A stretch of DNA of 64,000 nucleotides from WRDF01 sp031552235 (GCA_031552235.1 JAVBMR010000003.1:1-64000); one strand, 5' to 3'; numbered from the stretch's first letter, positions 1-8,281 are shown. Translations and numbers: made by a program. The notes: generated from the letters alone by a model not told the origin.

Positions 1-190
1 GAAGCCCCGCCTAACTAAACCACCATGCACTCAAAGCACCTGTGTTTAGTCAGAGGAATAAATCCCTCATCCCGAGTCGCTTTGCGACCCGCATCGCCCC
101 CCCCCACCTTGTGGCGGGGGGCGGCGAAGAAGGACGGACGAATCGCCCGAAAAGAAACAAAAATTTACTGAATTATCACTTTTTATCAGG
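1..190. other. gene-free edge region
   Basis: No convincing gene. The stretch has a run of nine or more C followed by GC-rich sequence, then AT-rich sequence. An open frame across it (42-332) continues through a repeat and has no recognisable protein character. The first 50 bases can form a weak hairpin (ACTAAAC pairing with GTTTAGT). Confidence 0.4.
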
Positions 191-312
191 TTCGGCCTTC
201 TTTGAAGGCCGTCAGGCGCCACGGCCAGGAGGGCAGTGGCGCCTGAACCGACGCTCGCAGCGGGAGCAGAGACTGCTTGCAGGCCATACCCCGCCAGCAG
301 GAGGAAAACGAA
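191..312 (+). repeat. interspersed intergenic repeat, family 3, copy 1
   Basis: A GC-rich block built around GGCCGTCAGGCGCC, AGGAGGGCAG, GGCGCC and GAACCGACG. The same ordered blocks recur in reverse orientation at 18540-18662 with roughly 80% identity by eye. It has no coding character. The boundaries are approximate. Confidence 0.5.
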
Positions 313-557
313 TCGTTTTTTTGATTTGTTAACAAAAGTATTTATACGGCTGGCATTATTCTTGTCGGAAAGATTGCAGATCGAAAAGGGATAATACTAT
401 TATAAAAAGACTCTCCGGCTACAAAAAACAATATCAGAAAAGAGCAAACGCATCGAATGACGCCTGATAATGAAATAAATTATCGCCGAATTCCATTCAT
501 ATGCGCTATACACAATATAAAAACATGTTCCTGATGAGAAAAAAACGATAAAAAACC
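313..557. other. AT-rich gene-free spacer
   Basis: AT-rich sequence between the family 3 repeat and the promoter of the histone-like gene. I see no gene, RNA or repeat in it. Confidence 0.4.
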
Positions 558-587
558 TTTGCAGTCATTTTTTTTTGTTTAGTTTTG
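558..587 (+). promoter_or_regulatory. promoter of the histone-like gene
   Basis: TTTG at 558-561 and TAGTTTTG at 580-587, 18 bp apart. This matches the Bacteroidetes primary sigma consensus (TTTG, 19-21 bp, TAnnTTTG) almost exactly. The start codon lies 36 bases downstream. Confidence 0.7.
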
Positions 588-623
588 TAGTTAACGCACA
601 AACCAATTTAATCAAATAGAATT

Positions 624-797
624 ATGCAAAACTTAATGACTAAGATCGATCAGGAGATCGAAGCATTCTCGCAGAACGCTAAACTTCAGCTTGAAAAAGG
701 TAACAAAGCTGCCGGTACTCGTGCACGTAAATCTGCTCTCGAACTCTCGAAACTTCTTAAAGAGTTCCGTAAAGTATCTGTAGACGCTTCTAAATAA
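624..797 (+). CDS. histone H1-like (Hc1-type) small protein
   Basis: A 57-residue basic protein. The C-terminal half carries the block GNKAAGTRARKSALEL followed by LLKEFRKVSV, the signature of the Bacteroidetes histone H1-like family related to chlamydial Hc1. These proteins are thought to bind DNA and compact the nucleoid; that role is inferred from the family. The N-terminal half is a predicted amphipathic helix. The gene stands alone, with a near-consensus promoter at 558-587 and a strong hairpin terminator at 817-856. The usual length of this family is about 55-60 residues, so the gene looks complete. Confidence 0.85.
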   Translation: MQNLMTKIDQEIEAFSQNAKLQLEKGNKAAGTRARKSALELSKLLKEFRKVSVDASK

Positions 798-816
798 TCG
801 AAGCCCGGGTCACTGT

Positions 817-856
817 ATAAACGCCGCCTCTTATAAAAAGAGGCGGCGTTTATTTT
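817..856 (+). terminator. intrinsic terminator after the histone-like gene
   Basis: A 16 bp perfect stem (ATAAACGCCGCCTCTT pairing with 838-853) with a five-base loop, followed by T-rich sequence. Confidence 0.85.
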
Positions 857-1136
857 AACGCTTATCCGCAAAAGTCCCCCTAACCTTTAAACAGGTCGTT
901 ATTAATCTCTTGGTGTCGCGAAGCGATACCGGCAGTCTGCCGCCGCCCCACGCGTCGGGCTGGTCGCTACGGCGACCCCGATAGAGCGTCAAGGTTATTT
1001 CACCTCCAGGCGTTCCAGTGCGTGCTAATATCACTGCTCTTTCCGTGTGCCGGAAGGCATCTCACTTTACGCTCATTCGAGCCCGTCGCCGACGGCAACC
1101 TGTGCCGCCGGGGTAATATTGCAGGTAAGCGTTTTA
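857..1136 (-). repeat. MITE-like intergenic repeat, family 1, copy A
   Basis: About 280 bp bounded by imperfect terminal inverted repeats. The left end reads CGCTTATCCGCAAAAGTCCC and the right end GGGGTAATATTGCAGGTAAG. Its reverse complement matches copy B at 2100-2386 over the full length at over 90% by eye, so copies A and B flank gpmA in inverted orientation. An 84-codon open frame (1022-1276) running out of it, which shares its opening residues with a minus-strand frame in copy B, is a by-product of the repeat. Confidence 0.8.
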
Positions 1137-1287
1137 TTTTATGCCCAAACCATCGCCGGCACAATAAAACGCCCCTGCCCTACCATGTAGGCGGTAAAAA
1201 CGCGCGTTTTTTACCCCCATGTTGCTCGTGCAAAGGCACGATTATTGACTTACATCGTAACAATATAAATCAATAAAACACAGCGGC
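1137..1287 (+). other. leader region of gpmA
   Basis: A spacer between repeat copy A and gpmA. It holds two short hairpins: GGTAAAA with TTTTACC around 1190-1215, and TCGTGC with GCACGA near 1228-1243. The gpmA promoter must lie here or in the repeat, but no clear TAnnTTTG element is visible. Confidence 0.35.
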
Positions 1288-2031
1288 ATGAAAACAAAGA
1301 AAATCGTCCTCATACGCCACGGCGAGAGCATATGGAACAGGGAAAACCGTTTTACAGGCTGGACGGATGTGGATCTCACGGCCGAAGGCGTGGCCCAGGC
1401 GTACAGGGCCGGCGAAGCAATGCTGGAAATGGGCCTGTTTTTCGACCGGGCCTACACCTCATACCTCAAGCGCGCCATAAAAACGCTCGACTGCGTACTC
1501 GACCGCATGAACCTCGACTGGATTCCTGTCGAAAAAAACTGGCGACTCAACGAGAAACATTACGGCGCCCTGCAAGGCCTCAACAAAGGCGAAACGGCCC
1601 AGAAATATGGCGACGAACAAGTCGGACTGTGGAGGCGCAGCTACGATACTCCGCCCGACCCGCTCTCTAAGAACGACCCGCGTAATCCCCGCATGGATGT
1701 GCGTTACCGCGAGGTCGCGGACAAAGACCTGCCCCTGACCGAATCGCTGAAAGACACCATCGACCGCCTCATGCCATACTGGGACGGTGTGATATTCCCC
1801 TCGCTGAAGACCTCGGAAGGGATTATCGTATCGGCCCACGGCAACAGCCTGAGGGGTGTCGTCAAAAAACTCAAGAACATTTCCGACCAGGATATCGTCC
1901 GGTTCAACATGCCGACAGGTGTGCCGTATGTCTTCGAATTCGACTCCAACTACAAGCTGATCAACGACTTCATGGTCGGTGATCCTGACGAGATCGAACG
2001 GATGATGAAAACGGCTGCGTCCGTCAAATAG
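1288..2031 (+). CDS. gpmA: 2,3-bisphosphoglycerate-dependent phosphoglycerate mutase
   Basis: A 247-residue cytosolic glycolytic enzyme interconverting 3- and 2-phosphoglycerate. The N-terminal phosphohistidine motif RHGES is at residues 10-14, so His11 is the phosphoryl carrier. It is followed by NRFTGWTDVDL, the NEKHYGALQGLNK block with the catalytic Glu, and the second catalytic His184 in SAHGNSLRG. Length and order match dPGM (about 230-250 residues), not the unrelated cofactor-independent enzyme. It is monocistronic: a terminator follows directly at 2054-2083, and both sides carry copies of the same interspersed repeat. Confidence 0.95.
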   Translation: MKTKKIVLIRHGESIWNRENRFTGWTDVDLTAEGVAQAYRAGEAMLEMGLFFDRAYTSYLKRAIKTLDCVLDRMNLDWIPVEKNWRLNEKHYGALQGLNKGETAQKYGDEQVGLWRRSYDTPPDPLSKNDPRNPRMDVRYREVADKDLPLTESLKDTIDRLMPYWDGVIFPSLKTSEGIIVSAHGNSLRGVVKKLKNISDQDIVRFNMPTGVPYVFEFDSNYKLINDFMVGDPDEIERMMKTAASVK

Positions 2032-2053
2032 AAACCACCGAAAGTAATCTTCC

Positions 2054-2083
2054 AAAGCCGGCATCGACTGCCGGCTTTTTGTT
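2054..2083 (+). terminator. intrinsic terminator after gpmA
   Basis: Stem AAAGCCGGCA / TGCCGGCTTT with loop TCGAC, followed by a T run. Confidence 0.85.
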
Positions 2084-2099
2084 TGGGCTTAAGCATTTA

Positions 2100-2386
2100 T
2101 TAAAACGCTTATCCGCAAAATTACCCCTGCATTGCAGTCTGCCGTCGGCGACGGGCGCGAACGAGCGGAAAGCGAGATGCCTTCCGGCACACGGAAAGAG
2201 CAGTGATATTAGCACACACTGGAACGCCTGGAGGTGAAATAACCTTGACGCTCTATCGGGGTCGCCGTAGCGACCAGCCCGCCGCGTGGGGCGGCGGCAG
2301 GCTGCCGGTGTCGCTTCGCGACACCGTGAGATTAATAACGACCTAATTTAAAGGTTAGGGGTATTTTTGCGGATAAGCACTTTATT
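2100..2386 (+). repeat. MITE-like intergenic repeat, family 1, copy B
   Basis: About 287 bp. The left end is AAACGCTTATCCGCAAAATT and the right end GGTATTTTTGCGGATAAGC, so the termini are inverted repeats of about 20 bp. The interior holds nested palindromes such as GGTGTCGCTTCGCGACACC and GGGGTCGCCGTAGCGACC. It is nearly identical to the reverse complement of copy A. It has no transposase and no credible coding capacity. Confidence 0.8.
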
Positions 2387-2420
2387 AATACAAAGGCGGA
2401 GTTTTCAACGCGCTTTTTTG

Positions 2421-2428
2421 TACATTTG
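2421..2428 (+). promoter_or_regulatory. -7 element of the glyA promoter
   Basis: TACATTTG fits TAnnTTTG and lies 44 bases before the glyA start codon. The matching upstream TTTG is not clear; the AT-rich edge of repeat copy B sits at that distance. Confidence 0.5.
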
Positions 2429-2472
2429 TATCCAGTTTATCTCGAAACCAAAATTAATTACACCAAAATATT

Positions 2473-3753
2473 ATGAACAGGGATACGAAGATTTTCGATC
2501 TGATCGAACAGGAAAAGCAAAGGCAATCACATGGAATAGAGCTGATTGCGTCGGAAAATTTTGTGAGCGACCAGGTAATGCAGGCCATGGGCTCGGTGCT
2601 GACCAACAAATATGCCGAGGGCTACCCTGGCGCACGCTATTACGGCGGCTGCGAGGTCGTAGACCAGGTTGAACAGCTCGCCATCGACAGGCTTTGCAAA
2701 ATCTTCGGCGCCGAATATGCCAACGTGCAGCCACACTCGGGGGCACAGGCCAACATGGCGGTTTTCCTCGCCGTAATGCAACCGGGAGACACTTTCCTCG
2801 GACTCGACCTCGCACACGGAGGACACCTTTCGCATGGCTCGCCCGTGAACACATCAGGCCTCATGTACAAGGCGATAGGATACCAGGTAGACGAAAAAAC
2901 AGGCAAGGTGGACTACGACCAGATGGAAAAACTCGCCGTCGAACACAAGCCTAAAATGATAATCGGCGGCGCATCGGCCTACAGCCGCGAATGGGACTAC
3001 AAACGCATGCGCGAGATCGCCGATAAAGTAGGCGCTCTGCTGCTCATCGACATGGCCCACACCGCAGGCCTCATCGCCGCGGGCCTGCTCGACAACCCGG
3101 TGAAATACGCGCATATAGTAACCTCCACTACCCACAAAACCCTTCGCGGGCCCCGCGGCGGCGTTATAATCGTAGGCAAGGATTTCGAAAACTGGTGGGG
3201 AGTCAAAACCCCGAAAGGCGAAACCAAAACGATGGGGGCAATGCTGAACTCGGCTGTTTTCCCGGGTATCCAGGGCGGGCCGCTAGAACATGTCATCGCG
3301 GCTAAAGCGGTTTCGTTCGGCGAAGCGCTCGAACCGTCGTACAAAGAATACCAGAAACAGGTCGTCAAGAACGCCAACGTTATGGCTCAGGCATTCGTTA
3401 AACGCGGCTACAACGTGGTTTCGGGTGGGACCGACAACCACCTTATGCTCATAGACCTTCGCTCGAAATTCCCGGAGCTTACGGGTAAGAAAGCGGAAAT
3501 AGCGCTCGGATTGGCCGACATTACTACCAATAAGAATATGGTTCCGTTCGACAGCCGTTCGCCGTTCCAGACGTCGGGTATCCGCGTAGGGACTCCGGCG
3601 ATCACCACGCGCGGCCTCAAGGAAGACAAGATGGACGTGATCGTAGGCATGATCGACCGCGTCCTCTCGGTTCCTGAAGACCAGAACGTTGCGGCGCAGG
3701 TTCGCAAGGAAGTGAACGACCTGATGGCAAACTACCCGCTCTTCGCCTGGTAG
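2473..3753 (+). CDS. glyA: serine hydroxymethyltransferase
   Basis: A 426-residue PLP enzyme that interconverts serine and glycine with tetrahydrofolate, the main source of one-carbon units. Diagnostic sequence includes the N-terminal IELIASENFVS block, YAEGYPGARYYGG, the LIDMAHTAGL stretch with the PLP-pyridine Asp, and STTHKTLRGPRGG with the PLP lysine at residue 222. Length is that of bacterial SHMT (about 415-430), so it is complete. It is preceded by a -7 element at 2421-2428 and followed by a strong terminator, so it is probably transcribed alone. Confidence 0.97.
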   Translation: MNRDTKIFDLIEQEKQRQSHGIELIASENFVSDQVMQAMGSVLTNKYAEGYPGARYYGGCEVVDQVEQLAIDRLCKIFGAEYANVQPHSGAQANMAVFLAVMQPGDTFLGLDLAHGGHLSHGSPVNTSGLMYKAIGYQVDEKTGKVDYDQMEKLAVEHKPKMIIGGASAYSREWDYKRMREIADKVGALLLIDMAHTAGLIAAGLLDNPVKYAHIVTSTTHKTLRGPRGGVIIVGKDFENWWGVKTPKGETKTMGAMLNSAVFPGIQGGPLEHVIAAKAVSFGEALEPSYKEYQKQVVKNANVMAQAFVKRGYNVVSGGTDNHLMLIDLRSKFPELTGKKAEIALGLADITTNKNMVPFDSRSPFQTSGIRVGTPAITTRGLKEDKMDVIVGMIDRVLSVPEDQNVAAQVRKEVNDLMANYPLFAW

Positions 3754-3770
3754 ATCGACAAGTTGCATAT

Positions 3771-3808
3771 GGACGCCTCACGCCGTTTGGCGTGAGGCGT
3801 CCTGTTTA
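3771..3808 (+). terminator. intrinsic terminator after glyA
   Basis: A perfect 14 bp stem GGACGCCTCACGCC (3771-3784) with its complement at 3789-3802, loop GTTT, then TGTTTAT. Confidence 0.85.
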
Positions 3809-3857
3809 TATGGGCATGGGCTTGTCAGACAGGCCTTCATGGAGACAACGTTATTTA

Positions 3858-4053
3858 ATATCGCTTATCCGCAAGGATGCTCCTGACCTTTAAACAAGTT
3901 GTCATTAATCTCTCGGAGCCACATTGCGGAACCGGCGGTCGGCGGCCTGGCACCGTCCTACGCAGCAACAACGACTTTACCAGTGTTTCTGTTCGTGCCC
4001 TTCGCCAGGCAACATACCGCGCCATAAGGGGATTTTTGCGGATAAGTATTTTA
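3858..4053 (-). repeat. MITE-like intergenic repeat, family 1, copy C (short, diverged)
   Basis: About 195 bp. The left end, CGCTTATCCGCAAGGATGCT followed by CTGACCTTTAAACAAGTTGT and CATTAATCTCTCGG, aligns with the left part of copy A. The right end is GGGGATTTTTGCGGATAAGT. The interior is shorter and diverged, so it looks like an older or internally deleted copy. Confidence 0.65.
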
Positions 4054-4100
4054 TTCAATCCATGCAAAGTGTGTAAAAAAACAAAAAAAACGCGTAGAAA

Positions 4101-4131
4101 TTTGCCGGATTAAAAATAATTTGTACTTTTG
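4101..4131 (+). promoter_or_regulatory. promoter of tRNA-Gly
   Basis: TTTG at 4101-4104 and TACTTTTG at 4124-4131 with a 19 bp spacer, a textbook Bacteroidetes promoter. Transcription would start about 35-40 bases upstream of the tRNA. Confidence 0.8.
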
Positions 4132-4171
4132 TGACGCTTAACCGGGTTACGGTAGGTTCTTAATTCTTAAT

Positions 4172-4244
4172 GCGGAAATAGCTCAGTTGGTAGAGCACAA
4201 CCTTGCCAAGGTTGGGGTCGCGAGTTCGAGTCTCGTTTTCCGCT
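4172..4244 (+). tRNA. tRNA-Gly (anticodon GCC)
   Basis: A 73-base cloverleaf. The acceptor stem is GCGGAAA pairing with TTTCCGC at 4237-4243 and the discriminator is T4244. The D arm contains AGCTCAGTTGGTAGAGC. The anticodon stem-loop has loop TTGCCAA with anticodon GCC at 4205-4207, and the T loop is TTCGAGT. The 3' CCA is not encoded. It is flanked by a consensus promoter and its own terminator. Confidence 0.96.
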
Positions 4245-4250
4245 CAACGA

Positions 4251-4281
4251 AGCCGATCAGAAATGGTCGGCTTTTTCTTTT
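4251..4281 (+). terminator. intrinsic terminator after tRNA-Gly
   Basis: Stem AGCCGATCA / TGGTCGGCT with loop GAAA (one G-T pair), followed by TTTTCTTTT. Confidence 0.8.
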
Positions 4282-4460
4282 GGATCAACGTGTTATACCC
4301 TGCCTCGATACGAGAGCGCAGGGTTTTGTTATTTTTGGGCAGCATGGGAAAAAGGTAGGAACAGAAGAACACAAGTGGGCATTTTGTGATAAAAAGGGAT
4401 GGTTTGGGGCGAAATGCCGGACATAATATTGGACTTATGACTATCTTAGCGGTCAGATAA

Positions 4461-4468
4461 TACATTTG
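4461..4468 (+). promoter_or_regulatory. -7 element just before the antiporter gene
   Basis: TACATTTG ends only four bases before the ATG at 4473. If it is used, the transcript would begin at or next to the start codon. No good TTTG is visible 19-21 bp upstream, so this is tentative. Confidence 0.35.
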
Positions 4469-4472
4469 CCGT

Positions 4473-6629
4473 ATGACCCTCCTGCTAAGTTCCGCTTTAG
4501 ATATAACACTGCCGCTGACGGATCCCATACTCAAGTTTTTCGTGATCCTCACGATCATATTGTTCGCCCCGCTGCTGCTCAACAGATTACACGTCCCGCC
4601 CATCCTCGGGCTGATCATCGCCGGGATAATAATCGGCCCCTACGGGATAAACCTGATGGAACGCGACAGCAGCATCATACTCTCGGGAACGGCAGGGCTG
4701 CTCTACATAATGTTCCTCGCGGGCCTGGAGATAGACATCGCCGACTTCAAACGGAACAGCTCCAAGAGCCTTCTGTTCGGCATGTATACCTTCCTGATAC
4801 CCATGGGACTGGGGTTCATGGCCGGATACTACATATTTCATTTCTCCTGGCAGTCCTCCATACTGTTGGCGAGCATGTTCGCATCGCACACACTGATCGT
4901 CTACCCTATTATCAGCAAATACGGCATTACAAAGAACAGGGCGGTCACAGTCGCCGTCGGTGGTACGATGATAACCGATACGCTCGCGCTGTTGGTGCTG
5001 GCCGTAATAGTGGGGATGGTCAGCGGCGAAGTCACGTCGGCGTTTTGGGTCAAACTCTCGGTGTCGGTCATCGTCTGCGGGTGCATAATCATTTTCCTGT
5101 TCCCGGTCATCGCCCGATGGTTCTTCAAACGGGTAAACGACAGCGTATCGCAATATGTATTCGTCCTCGCGCTGGTGTTCCTGGGCGCCGCGCTGGCCCA
5201 ACTGGCAGGCATCGAGGGCATTATCGGGGCGTTCCTTGCGGGACTGTCGCTCAACAGGCTGATCCCGTCGACTTCGGCGCTGATGAACAGGATCGAATTT
5301 GTGGGCAACGCCATTTTCATCCCGTTCTTCCTTATCGGGGTGGGCATGCTTGTAGACCACCGCGCTTTCTTCCGCGATTTCGACATGATATTCGTGGCGA
5401 TGGTAATGACCGCGGTCGCCCTCGCAGCCAAATACATAGCTGCCTGGCTCACCCAGAAGTCGCTCGGATATACGAAAGACGAGAAAAACGTGATCTTCGG
5501 GCTGAGCAACTCGCAGGCGGCCGCGACCCTGGCTGCCGTCACAGTGGGCTACAACATTATATTGGGCGAAACCGCCACGGGCGAACCTATCAGGCTGCTG
5601 AACGAGAGCGTGCTGAACGGCTCCATCGTTATGATCCTGATTACCTGCACTGTATCGTCTTTCGCCGCCCAGAAAGGAGCGCGGAATATCTCTCTGTCGG
5701 AATCGGTAGGGAGCGGGAAAGAAGAAAAAAACTCCGACGAGAATATCCTAATACCCGTGCGCTACAGCGAGAACATAGACGAGCTGATCAACCTCAGCGT
5801 CCTGTTGAAAAGGAAGGATAACCACAACGGGCTTTACGCGCTCAACGTGGTGGACAACCAGAATGCCGACTCCGACGCAGCAAGCAAGGCCGAAAAAATA
5901 TTGGAAAAGGCGCAGAAAACAGCTTCGTCGGCCGACGTCCAGCTCAATTCGCTTTTACGTTACGATGTCAGCGTCCCGAACGCGATAGTGAGCGTGATAA
6001 GGGAGAACAAGATATCCGACCTTATCCTCGGGCTGCACAAGAAACGCGAGGAAACACACGAGTCGTTCCTGGGCAACCTGACGGAGAAGATACTAAACGC
6101 CAGTAACGTAAACACATTTATCTACAGTCCGGCGCAGCCCATATCGACCATCAAAAGGCATATCGTTGTTATTCCGAGAAATGCGGAAGCGGAGTTGGGC
6201 TTCCCGTTCTGGCTTGTGAAATTATGGAACCTGGCGATCAATTCCAGCTGCAAACTCGTTTTCTACGGCACGCAGAGGTCGCTGGACGTGATCAAAGACG
6301 CCATAAAGAAGCACCATATAGAATCCGAGTTCCACCTGTTCAATAATTGGGACGACTTCCTGATAATATCGCGCGACATGCGTCCGGACGACAACCTGAC
6401 CGTCATCATGAGCCGTCGCGAGATGGTTTCCTACCAGCCTGCCATGAAAAGGATACCGTATTACCTGAACAAATATTTCTCGGATTTCAACTTCCTGCTG
6501 ATCTATCCCAAGCAGCTGATAGCCGACGAGGGCGACAACAGCGACCTCATCAACGCCTCCCTGATTACCAACCTGAACAAGCTCGACGCGTTCGGAAAAG
6601 GTTTCGCAAAAATCCCAAACAAGAAATAA
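4473..6629 (+). CDS. cation:proton antiporter (CPA2/NapA-type) with stress-protein-like C-terminal domain
   Basis: A 718-residue inner-membrane protein. Residues about 15-400 form roughly a dozen hydrophobic helices of the Na+/H+ exchanger (CPA2) fold, with blocks such as GLIIAGIIIGPYG near the N-terminus and LEGI-type IEGIIGAFLAGLSLNR in the middle. From about residue 425 it is hydrophilic, starting ENILIPVRYSENIDEL and containing SDLILGLHKK, which resembles a universal stress protein domain that may sense nucleotide or pH. The expected role is Na+ or K+ exchange for protons in pH and osmotic control; the ion is not determinable here. The ATG at 4473 is the only start that keeps the first helix. 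Confidence 0.85.
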   Translation: MTLLLSSALDITLPLTDPILKFFVILTIILFAPLLLNRLHVPPILGLIIAGIIIGPYGINLMERDSSIILSGTAGLLYIMFLAGLEIDIADFKRNSSKSLLFGMYTFLIPMGLGFMAGYYIFHFSWQSSILLASMFASHTLIVYPIISKYGITKNRAVTVAVGGTMITDTLALLVLAVIVGMVSGEVTSAFWVKLSVSVIVCGCIIIFLFPVIARWFFKRVNDSVSQYVFVLALVFLGAALAQLAGIEGIIGAFLAGLSLNRLIPSTSALMNRIEFVGNAIFIPFFLIGVGMLVDHRAFFRDFDMIFVAMVMTAVALAAKYIAAWLTQKSLGYTKDEKNVIFGLSNSQAAATLAAVTVGYNIILGETATGEPIRLLNESVLNGSIVMILITCTVSSFAAQKGARNISLSESVGSGKEEKNSDENILIPVRYSENIDELINLSVLLKRKDNHNGLYALNVVDNQNADSDAASKAEKILEKAQKTASSADVQLNSLLRYDVSVPNAIVSVIRENKISDLILGLHKKREETHESFLGNLTEKILNASNVNTFIYSPAQPISTIKRHIVVIPRNAEAELGFPFWLVKLWNLAINSSCKLVFYGTQRSLDVIKDAIKKHHIESEFHLFNNWDDFLIISRDMRPDDNLTVIMSRREMVSYQPAMKRIPYYLNKYFSDFNFLLIYPKQLIADEGDNSDLINASLITNLNKLDAFGKGFAKIPNKK

Positions 6630-6642
6630 AAACATTAAAACT

Positions 6643-7455
6643 ATGAAGTACATTTTCCTTACATTAGCGCTTGCCGCTTCGAGTATAACTTTTGGGCAGG
6701 AACTTAAATTATCCGACGAAGAATTAAGAATAAAATTGGATTCTGTCGTGGCGGAAGGGAATTTGCTTTATAAATACGAAAGGTCCGCATGGGTCTCAAC
6801 CGACCTTGCGAATGCGGACAAAAATGTGAAAGATAATTTCGGTGGATATCTTACATACCAAACCAAAGGCGGGTTCAAAACAATTATCCTCGATAAGGAC
6901 AGGAAAACGTGCATTGCCGAATATGTTTATACCGATAATTTCGAGGCGCCGGATTTAACCTCTGCACAGAAAAGGAATCTGAATTCAACCGAGAAAAAAC
7001 TGATCGGGGTTAGACACAAACTGATAACCAATGCAATCGATTCCGAATATGGCCTCGGCGCACCCGAGGGATACAGTTTGAATTTTGTATTGATCCCGGC
7101 AAATAAAGAGTATAAACTATATGTCTTAACGGGGACTACACTATCGGATATTATCCCGTTTGGAAACGATTATTTGTTCTATGCCGACAAAAAGGGTAAG
7201 ATCACGGGGTGGCAAAAATTTCATTCAATATTAATCCCTACTCAAACAACCGCCTTTAACGGAAAAAAAGTGACAAGTACAGGACATAGCCATTTGCCTA
7301 CGACCCCATTAATAACGGCGACAGACATTTGTACTTTCATGCTGTATGCCCCCATGTATGGCCATGAGGAATTTGACGTATACTCGCCGGCATTAAAAAC
7401 ATCCTTTAAATACAACCTGAAGACCAACCGGATAACGATAGACAAGAGAAATTAG
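6643..7455 (+). CDS. secreted protein of unknown function with JAMM-like H-x-H motif
   Basis: A 270-residue protein with a clear signal peptide (MKYIFLTLALAASSITFGQ), so periplasmic or exported. I do not recognise the family for certain. Near the C-terminus it has HSHLPTTPLITATD: His215, His217, Thr225 and Asp228 have the spacing of the JAMM/MPN zinc-hydrolase motif (H-x-H-x7-S-x2-D) with Thr for Ser. That is suggestive only; a partner Glu upstream is not obvious. The gene is visibly more AT-rich than its neighbours, with many AAA, ATT and TTA codons, hinting at recent acquisition or relaxed selection. It starts 13 bases after the antiporter and may be cotranscribed with it. Confidence 0.6.
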   Translation: MKYIFLTLALAASSITFGQELKLSDEELRIKLDSVVAEGNLLYKYERSAWVSTDLANADKNVKDNFGGYLTYQTKGGFKTIILDKDRKTCIAEYVYTDNFEAPDLTSAQKRNLNSTEKKLIGVRHKLITNAIDSEYGLGAPEGYSLNFVLIPANKEYKLYVLTGTTLSDIIPFGNDYLFYADKKGKITGWQKFHSILIPTQTTAFNGKKVTSTGHSHLPTTPLITATDICTFMLYAPMYGHEEFDVYSPALKTSFKYNLKTNRITIDKRN

Positions 7456-7513
7456 CTGCGCGCCAACTTGCGCGCCATTCAATCAAGGCATGATCTAACA
7501 TATTCCGACAAAA

Positions 7514-7546
7514 GAGAAGGCCGCGAAAATTCGCGGCCTTCTGCTT
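7514..7546. terminator. bidirectional terminator between the secreted protein and rplI
   Basis: Inverted repeat GAAGGCCGCGAA / TTCGCGGCCTTC between two convergent genes, with A-rich sequence on the left and T-rich sequence on the right. Confidence 0.75.
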
Positions 7547-7563
7547 TCATATATATGCTCAGT

Positions 7564-8001
7564 TTATTCTGCGATAACCGAGAACTTGATAGCGGCCAGA
7601 AGGCCTTTATAAAGTTTCGCTGCGGCTTCGTACTCGCCAATGGTTTTAACGGCGTCGAGCGAGATGTTCTTGCGGTCTAGGACGACTCCTTTTGCAGCGA
7701 GCGCTTCTGCGAGGTTCGCAGCGGTAACCGATCCGAAGATCTTGCCGTCTTCCGCCTTCACGCTGATAACCACCGATGTTTCGGCAAGTTTAGCTGCGAG
7801 AGCTTCCGCGTCTGCGATGAGTTTAGCTTCCTTGTGTGCACGCTGTTTGATGTTCTCTGCAAGAACTTTCTTAGCGCTTTCGGTGGCCGATTTCGCAAAT
7901 CCCTGGGGGATAAGGAAATTATTTGCGTATCCCGGTTTTACGTTGACGATCTGGTCGGCGTATCCGAGGTTTTCTACGTCTTTAATAAGTATCACTTCCA
8001 T
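7564..8001 (-). CDS. rplI: 50S ribosomal protein bL9
   Basis: A 145-residue protein of the large subunit that binds 23S rRNA near the L1 stalk base. The N-terminal domain is the classic L9 pattern: MEVILIKDVENLGYAD, then VNVKPGYANNFLIPQG, followed by a long basic helix and a C-terminal domain with KIFGSVTAANLAEAL. Length is normal (about 148). It is the third gene of the rpsF-rpsR-rplI operon, 13 bases after rpsR. Confidence 0.96.
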   Translation of the reverse strand: MEVILIKDVENLGYADQIVNVKPGYANNFLIPQGFAKSATESAKKVLAENIKQRAHKEAKLIADAEALAAKLAETSVVISVKAEDGKIFGSVTAANLAEALAAKGVVLDRKNISLDAVKTIGEYEAAAKLYKGLLAAIKFSVIAE

Positions 8002-8014
8002 CGTTCAGTCCTCC

Positions 8015-8281
8015 TTATTTCATCAAATCGGTTACAAAAGGAAGAAGAGCGAGGTGGCGCGCGCGTTTAACGGCCTGGTCCACTTTCTTCTGGAATTTCT
8101 GAGAAGTACCTGTAAGGCGGCGGGGAAGGATCTTTCCCTGCTCGTTGAGGAACTTTTTCAAGAATTCGGGATCCTTGTAATCCACATACTTAATACCTGC
8201 TTTCTGGAAACGGCAGTATTTTTTCTTTTTCACCTCCACCTGAACGGGGTTGAGGTACCTTATTTCTGATTGCTGTGCCAT
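8015..8281 (-). CDS. rpsR: 30S ribosomal protein bS18
   Basis: An 88-residue small basic protein of the 30S platform, partner of bS6. The sequence contains YVDYKDPEFLKKFLNEQGKI and PRRLTGTSQKFQKKVDQAVK, then RARHLALLPFV, which is the diagnostic S18 C-terminus. It is the middle gene of the S6-S18-L9 operon, starting four bases after the rpsF stop codon. Confidence 0.97.
   Translation of the reverse strand: MAQQSEIRYLNPVQVEVKKKKYCRFQKAGIKYVDYKDPEFLKKFLNEQGKILPRRLTGTSQKFQKKVDQAVKRARHLALLPFVTDLMK

Noticed and set aside
42..332. 96-codon open frame at the left edge
   Set aside because: It crosses a poly-C run and a non-coding repeat, and its translation is Arg/Pro/Gly-rich without protein-like pattern.
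1022..1276. Open frame whose opening residues recur in a minus-strand frame at 2024-2215
   Set aside because: The shared peptide start arises because both frames lie in copies of the same inverted repeat. The frames diverge and end differently, so this is not a gene family.
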